Source of the DNA: Heterobilharzia americana
Taxonomy: Eukaryota > Platyhelminthes > Trematoda > Strigeidida > Schistosomatidae
DNA: 64,000 nt
Reading direction: 5' to 3'
NCBI GenBank assembly: GCA_944470555.2
Contig: OX104127.1
Span: forward strand, 92,218,708 to 92,282,707
The notes below the pieces were generated by a model. The model searched no databases, was not told the DNA's origin, and saw only the letters and a program-made list of their open reading frames with translations. Shown here in pieces: positions 58,803 to 64,000 of the stretch. Position 1 is the stretch's first letter. Every line of letters starts with the position of its first letter. Position numbers and translations under genes: made by a program.

Positions 58803-59058
58803 CAGTGAGTAAAAGCCTTTCTTCGGGTTTCCCACAAGACACGTTGACGACTGTATCGAACAAGTAAGCACGACCTTGGCTTCCTTGAAATGATTTAGAT
58901 ATAAGGTCCTGATGACGTGCAAGATGGGCACGACAATGCACACAGCTATATGTACGGTCATCACTGTCGCTGCCGTTACTGCAACTACTATTGCTACTGT
59001 TGCTTCGAGTTGAACTACCTCCTTGTGCTCCTAAATACACTTGAAATGTCTTTACCAT
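58803..59058 (-). CDS. YPEL: Yippee-like (YPEL) protein, start-codon exon
   Basis: This is the first coding exon of a YPEL homologue, a small zinc-binding protein family conserved across eukaryotes and linked to nuclear, centrosomal or ubiquitin-ligase roles. The 85 complete codons begin MVKTFQVYL and contain the family hallmarks [11 protein letters not shown] (Cys-x2-Cys, first half of the zinc site), [15 protein letters not shown] and EERLLLT. The exon ends with one base of a Gly codon followed by GTAATT, a good donor in phase 1. Reading past the donor gives an unrelated tail and a stop, which is intron. A likely acceptor (tttcatcatttgtag) lies 18 bases before the ATG, at 59077-59078, so an upstream 5'UTR exon is possible. 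Compared with vertebrate YPEL proteins there is a roughly 25-residue Ser/Asn/Gly-rich insertion (about residues 10-34) before the first Cys pair. Family identity is very secure; the exact paralogue is not determined. Confidence 0.93.
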
Positions 59059-59446
59059 GACAGCTCTCTGATAAAGCTACAAATGATGAAAACAATTACA
59101 TATCATGACAAGAGTAAAATATCTACAATATTTTTAATAAGCACATAAACAACAGATAACATCAATGAGTAAACTGGTGGGTACATGAAACCTTTTAGCA
59201 ATGCAATTCAATAGTTATGAATGTGCATTGTAAAAGAGCGTTTAAAAAGAGAATGGCTCTATATAAATGCATCCGAAATTACTGATTCTAATTAGAAACT
59301 CCAAACCACTAGTGACTTCGGTTCTCATGTATGCGTAACTTTAGTCAAGCGCGAACCTCCTCCATTCCTTCAAACTCATTGTTAGATAAGCTTAGTCAAT
59401 ATTGCAAATCGTAAACAAGCATATAGCAGGTGTATAAAACACTTGT

Positions 59447-59618
59447 TTAAAGAGGACTACTGAATACGCAGTTCGGCAATTCATCTTTGCATATCCTAGT
59501 TATCAGTCGGTACTCAAATAAATGGTGCTTTTCTTTTGTTCGATAAATATAAGCTGAACACGCAGCCATTATAGACAAGATAACTGTAGTTGTCAATACA
59601 TGTTTCATGCAACACAGC
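59447..59618 (-). CDS. Unassigned small membrane-protein-like ORF or exon
   Basis: An acceptor-like TTTGTTTCTTCAG ends at 59619-59620. The sequence after it is open to a stop at 59447 and reads MKHVLTTTVILSIMAACSAY followed by IYRTKEKHHLFEYRLITRIC and a short Cys-containing tail. The first ~20 residues could form one membrane helix. I do not recognise the family. It overlaps, on the other strand, another exon-like ORF. It lies upstream of the YPEL start exon, so it could be a terminal exon of another gene or chance. Confidence 0.25.
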
Positions 59619-59859
59619 TGAAGAAACAAATTATTTTGGAAATAACACTTCCGAAAAAATATCTACTGAACAAAGCTATTCTTTATCAGCTTGGTTATAT
59701 TTTGATACTTTAACTAGGTTTTCACTTCAAAGAGAAATTTTGTCACCCAAACGAAAAACAGATACTGTTGATGAAATACTTGTTCTTAGACATTTAGTCT
59801 TAAATAACATCATTTTAACCAACGTCGAAGTGCAGCTCGTCACTATAGCATCACTTTGA
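59590..59859 (+). CDS. Unassigned exon-like ORF
   Basis: An 89-codon ORF. If the acceptor-like tttcatgcaacacag (ending near 59619) is used, the part from AEETNYFGNNTSEKIS to the stop would be a terminal exon. It reads AWLYFDTLTRFSLQREILSP and RKTDTVDEILVLRHLVLNNI, soluble and mixed charge, without low-complexity bias. No family recognised. Confidence 0.25.
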   Translation: MSIHVSCNTAEETNYFGNNTSEKISTEQSYSLSAWLYFDTLTRFSLQREILSPKRKTDTVDEILVLRHLVLNNIILTNVEVQLVTIASL

Positions 59860-60763
59860 TAGTTAAAATGCTATGTAAATGCGATCCCAAATGATACAAT
59901 TTCACAAAAGTCAAACATGTTTTCTGCAAGTGCGCCGACAGTTTCTCAGAATCCAGTGCGTTTGAATGCATAGAAAATTTCGTGCTCCAAAATATTCTTT
60001 TATCGAAGATCAGAATAAAAACAAATGCAAATCACCCTCAAGGTATCAACTTGTATTTTAAATATGTGAACGGTATAGTGTCAACGGATGATAAACTGAA
60101 AAATGTAGTAAAGTCATCACGTAATATTATTCTGCATAACTATTACTAAGAGTTGGTAAGGCTTGGGGTTCATTTTAAAAGCCGAAAAAATTAAATATTC
60201 AGTTTCCATGGTCCGATTTTGTAAAAACTGATAACTGGTATGATTAAAGGCTAATACGACATGCATTCATGCCACTTCTACTCCTTTCTCAGGCTGCGCT
60301 GCATTATCCTTGTATGTGCTAATAAGTAAGCAAAATGTTTTCAATCCAATCATACTACTTCAACGTTTCTCACTTAATTGTGATTTAAAATCAGTTCGAG
60401 ATGTAGTATTATGACTTTCGAACAGTGAAGGTGTTAGTAAGCGAAAAATTGAACGAAACGGTTAGTTGGGCTCTGGCAGGTTAAGAAATTGTTGTATTTT
60501 TAGTCTTTCAAGGCACATGAGAACAAGATAAGCCTTATCAAATTCAGTTACTAAGTAGATGTATAGAAATATTCACCTGTAAACAGTGAGTAAAATGGTA
60601 AAACATGCGAATCTCCAAAAGTCTAGTACATCCTAATGAACATTTTGTACGTTGAATACCGAAGTTGCTAGGCTTGTAAAGCTATGGAAATACAAGCTAT
60701 ATCATCCTTTCATCTATGGTATGATAAAAAAAATGCGTTCAACCAAAAGATTTTTTCTTTTTA
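59860..60763. other. No recognised feature
   Basis: No recognisable mobile element; unassigned. Confidence 0.35.
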
Positions 60764-60992
60764 GTTAGAAGAGCATACAGTTACTAAGAGCACTCCACGA
60801 CACAGAAAAGCAGCAAGATTCTCGAATCCTTCCAGATATGGAACAGTATGACATATACAGATGAAGCTACTAAAATACTTCTGAAAGTTTCAGACAATGA
60901 TGGAAAGCTTCAAAAATGTCAAGCCCGTCCAAAAAATTACTTTTCTGACAAACATGAAAGTCAACGGAATCCAGATTTTGATGCTTACTGGC
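60764..60992 (+). CDS. Candidate internal exon, unknown gene
   Basis: Bounded by a strong acceptor (pyrimidine tract gattttttctttttag ending at 60763) and an excellent donor CAG|GTAAAG. Reading back from the donor, ATKILLKVSDNDGKLQKCQA and RPKNYFSDKHESQRNPDFDA are open for about 69 codons, but a stop lies about 25 bases inside the acceptor in that frame. From the acceptor another frame reads LEEHTVTKSTPRHRKAARFS. A one-base frame break, as in the YPEL exon, or a later acceptor would reconcile them. Product unknown. Confidence 0.3.
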
Positions 60993-61599
60993 AGGTAAAG
61001 TTGCCATTAAACTCATACAGATAACGCAGGATCGAACAAAGCAAACCATTTATTACTGTTTTACATTGTGAACTTATGAGCAAGAGCTATTTATATGCTA
61101 ATAAAGATAGAAAACACTAAAAATAATGGCGAAAAAGTGTATAGCGATTATGAAATGAATAGATTCAAAGTAATGGTCAGGCTTAAAGTCTTCATAGCAA
61201 CATATCATCCGTACGTATACTCCTGAAATTTACAATTCTCAGAAATTAGCGCCAGCGACATCAAAAAAAGTAAACTACATCCATTTGAAAGTGCTTACAA
61301 ACTGACTGTATTTAAGATGAGTTAGTGTACTGTATAGAATGGAAAATAACATCAAGAAATGATAAAAAAACGTCATTACCTATTGCATCAAAATGCGCAA
61401 CCCTCCTGCTATACAGCAGAACCGATTCTTATATACTTCCAGCTGACTGAAGGTTATTTTAATGGTTATGAAACTGCCGGTTAAAGAGTTAATGCAAAAG
61501 AAGCTTGTTCAAACAATCTTGGAACTTGAATAGTGAAAAAGAAAGAGTGTAGCTGGATAATAAATACTAATGCTTAGTAATTCAAAGACTACGCATAAC
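60993..61599. other. No recognised feature
   Basis: AT-rich, unassigned. Confidence 0.35.
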
Positions 61600-63960
61600 T
61601 AATTGTTGCCTTGCCTCACTATAATGGGGAAATCTCCCCTTCTTTCCCCCTCTAAGCTCTTGAGTGGCGAGTGTTTTTGTCAGTTCGTATTTACCACTCT
61701 TTACACTGGACTGGTTGTTAAGCTGTGGATCTCAGAGGTGATTTGAAGTCTTTTGTGAATTCCTTCCATATGGAAATGACGGAATATAAGAAAATGGGAC
61801 ATGGAGCGTTCTTTGTTAATAAAGGTAGATTGGCTGAGTTAACCTGCTATCGGGATGTTTGAAGACAAGGCGGAGTAAGTCGAAAACAAGCAGATATCAG
61901 GAAATATATAAGAGGAAAATATTAGTTAGCTAGTGGGATCACCATTGCCTGATTATGTTGCCAGTGTGTCATACAAACAGACACAATTCTCCAACCGTCT
62001 TGTAATCTAGTCCACTAAGAGGACTGTAACTACTCCCCGGGGCACAGAACTTCATATAGCACATACTCGCAGGAAAAGAAGTTTAACCAAAGCCCGTTGC
62101 TGGTTCTTTGATGTTCCATTCTGATAGGTTTCTCCCATAGCAACCACTATTGAGAAATCAAGGACAGTCTGTTCCGTCGACTCGCTTGATGAATAATTTT
62201 GCAGGTCATTTTAAACTTGCTCCTCTCACTTCAGTGGTCTAGAGCAAATAGGTTGGAGTGCCTGTTTTCAGGATCTATTTTCCCCCTTGATCTGGCAACT
62301 CCCCTTCTTGCAGATCTTTGAACTTTTTGAGGCGGATAAGAGTCTCATTTGGAAGGCCAGAAGTGCCACAAAATGAGCTCTTCCAGACACGGCCTTGAAT
62401 AACACGAGCAAACTGTCATGTAAAGTACCGGGTGACAGAACAAAGCTCCCTGCTCAGATAGTGCTGGGAATTGTTAACCCTTGTTACTGTCCACTTACAA
62501 TAATTCTGGTTTTACTTTCTTCGGAGAAGGTTGGCCTCAGATTTTTTGTGGAAGCTTTAGTGGTCTCAAAGCTACCCAACTAGGATTCTCAAACGGCCTT
62601 CATTTTCTGGTTGGTCACGACACGTGTTTTCCAGATTGAAGTTGAAACCGCCATCTAATGAGCAGGCCTCTATTTGCTGCAGGTCGTCGTGAAGTACTTG
62701 TAAGTCAGCTTACACGTTTGCAACCCTTTCAAATTTTGGGCAGCCACCAAACAGAGGAATAGACGAGAAAATTTTCACTGGAAAATCAGTAATAAACAGC
62801 AGGGGGAAAAGTGGCTTTAGGCCTACTTGCTATGATATCCTTGTAGTTGACATCATGCAGCGAATAATATTACGCTCATTGTTGCGCAGATCTACCTACT
62901 TCTACAATACACTTCGAACCAATGAAGCAGAGATTCGTTTCGCCTGCCAAAGCCATGCTGTTAAGGACACCATCAGGCGCTTTTGATCGGACAGGAAGGC
63001 GGCATGGTCCGGTTATCTATTGTCGTAACTAGGGGTTAAGTAGTCCCAGACAGCCACCACACTCGTCAGTGGCTCAAACTTACTCCCAGAGCCTTCTTGA
63101 GATCTTGAACACTGGTTCTATGGCTAAAGACTTACATAGACTTCATTAGCCAGGGGTTTTCCGGTTACATCGCGTAGAAAGGAGTGGCAAGGTATCACCC
63201 CCCCCCCACGTTTTGAGGAGTCATTCAGACTCGAGATAGTGTTTGAAGGCGTCATAGGTTGGTTTGGCGAGCACCTCATAATAGTTCTTCATTATATTCG
63301 GTGCTAGCCCATCACGACCGGTGGACATATATCGAAGAAGCCTTGACGGCTTCTTCGATGCCTTTCTCGGTTTAATGAAGATGTGACATCGACATCATTC
63401 CGATCAAACTGTTCGGCTCTGTTTTGCATTGGTATGGGTGCGGTTTCTGAAATGCTGGGCCACGCTTCAGAGTTTAGGCTGTGGAGCTAGGCAATGTTTA
63501 GATTATTTGTTGTGGCTTGCTATGGAACTGTCTTCTTTGCGAGTCAATTCCTTTCAATATGAAGCGATACAGACCTCCAGAGATACCTCGTTTCCTGTCC
63601 CTGGGGCTCATATTGTATTGCTTATGAATTCTGTTGTCAATCAAGTGAGACGACCACCACTTGATTCGGAACCGGATTTTGTTCTGGGGAGGCCTCTCTA
63701 TTCCTCACTTTTGCCATGAGGTCATTGATGAATATGACTTTGTTACTTTTGGCACACTGAGACGGACTACTCTGAATAATACGTCCTCAGGCCAAGACAT
63801 GCTCGCCATATAATCCCTCATGGTTTCATGTTTGACCTTGCCTTGACAAAGAAGTTTTTGAGGGGTTCCGTTGGAGAGTTTCCCCAGCTTTCGTTGAGAA
63901 GCTTGCAGAAGCTTGGAGAAGGCCAACAGCTTTGTAGATTTCATTGCCACTGAGGTAATG
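61600..63960 (-). pseudogene. CR1/Jockey-type LINE RT, decayed
   Basis: The G+C content rises visibly here. On the minus strand from 63.96 kb down, broken frames give: TGRDGLAPNIMKNYYEVLAK (the GPDGLxP motif) near 63.3 kb; a palm region near 62.8 kb PLFPLLFITDFPVKIFSSIP followed by LFGGCPKF where FADDxK is expected; then LQVLHDDLQQIEACSLDGGF and NFNLENT (WSxxWxLxFNxxKC-type). Next come TRVNNSQHYLSRELCSVTRY, FARVIQGRVWKSS and a LKGDLIL-like stretch near 62.2 kb, colinear with the thumb of CR1-type LINEs. The upstream 81-codon open stretch (63705-63950) may be the endonuclease-RT linker. Known schistosome SR1 is of this clade; I cannot say it is SR1. Confidence 0.7.
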
Positions 63961-64000
63961 AAATAATCAGCATCATTTCAGAAAGCCATAGACACAATGT

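Overview
The window is eukaryotic, AT-rich and dominated by transposable elements. Three things point to a schistosome (trematode): tRNA-headed repeats carrying hammerhead-ribozyme cores (the Sm-alpha type), many Penelope-like elements (PLEs) with GIY-YIG domains, and RTE- and CR1-type LINE fragments. There are no bacterial features and no CRISPR array. I cannot name the species from sequence alone.

The one host gene I recognise is a Yippee-like (YPEL) gene on the minus strand. Its start-codon exon is at 58803-59058 and its terminal exon at 14458-14644. The exons join in matching phase (1/1) with GT-AG borders, so one intron of about 44.2 kb (14645-58802) fills most of the window. The terminal exon is one base short of the family reading frame, at a run of four T around 14557-14560.

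Layout. 0-10.7 kb, beyond the 3' end of YPEL: Ty3/gypsy integrase remnant, SINEs, an RTE fragment with a long tetranucleotide array, a PLE with an intact 463-codon ORF, a LINE RT remnant. 10.7-14.4 kb: almost no recognisable repeats, pyrimidine-rich on the YPEL strand. 14.6-58.8 kb, inside the intron: gypsy RT/RNase H, RTE fragments (18, 34.8, 47, 51.2, 54 kb), PLE fragments (34, 36.4, 38.7, 41.3, 50, 57.2 kb), a 2.2-kb near-perfect palindrome at 30.0-32.2 kb made of PLE and RTE ends, a foldback element at 27.4-28.0 kb with a partial copy at 38 kb, palindromic MITEs (43-44.5, 48 kb), (TA)n tracts, and at least three SINE families with hammerhead-like cores. 59-61 kb, upstream of the YPEL start exon: unique-looking sequence with several unassigned exon-like ORFs. 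61.6-64 kb: a decayed CR1-type LINE on the minus strand.

Apart from YPEL and perhaps the PLE ORF at 8 kb, every recognisable coding stretch is a broken mobile-element fragment. Repeat boundaries were read by eye and may be off by tens of bases.
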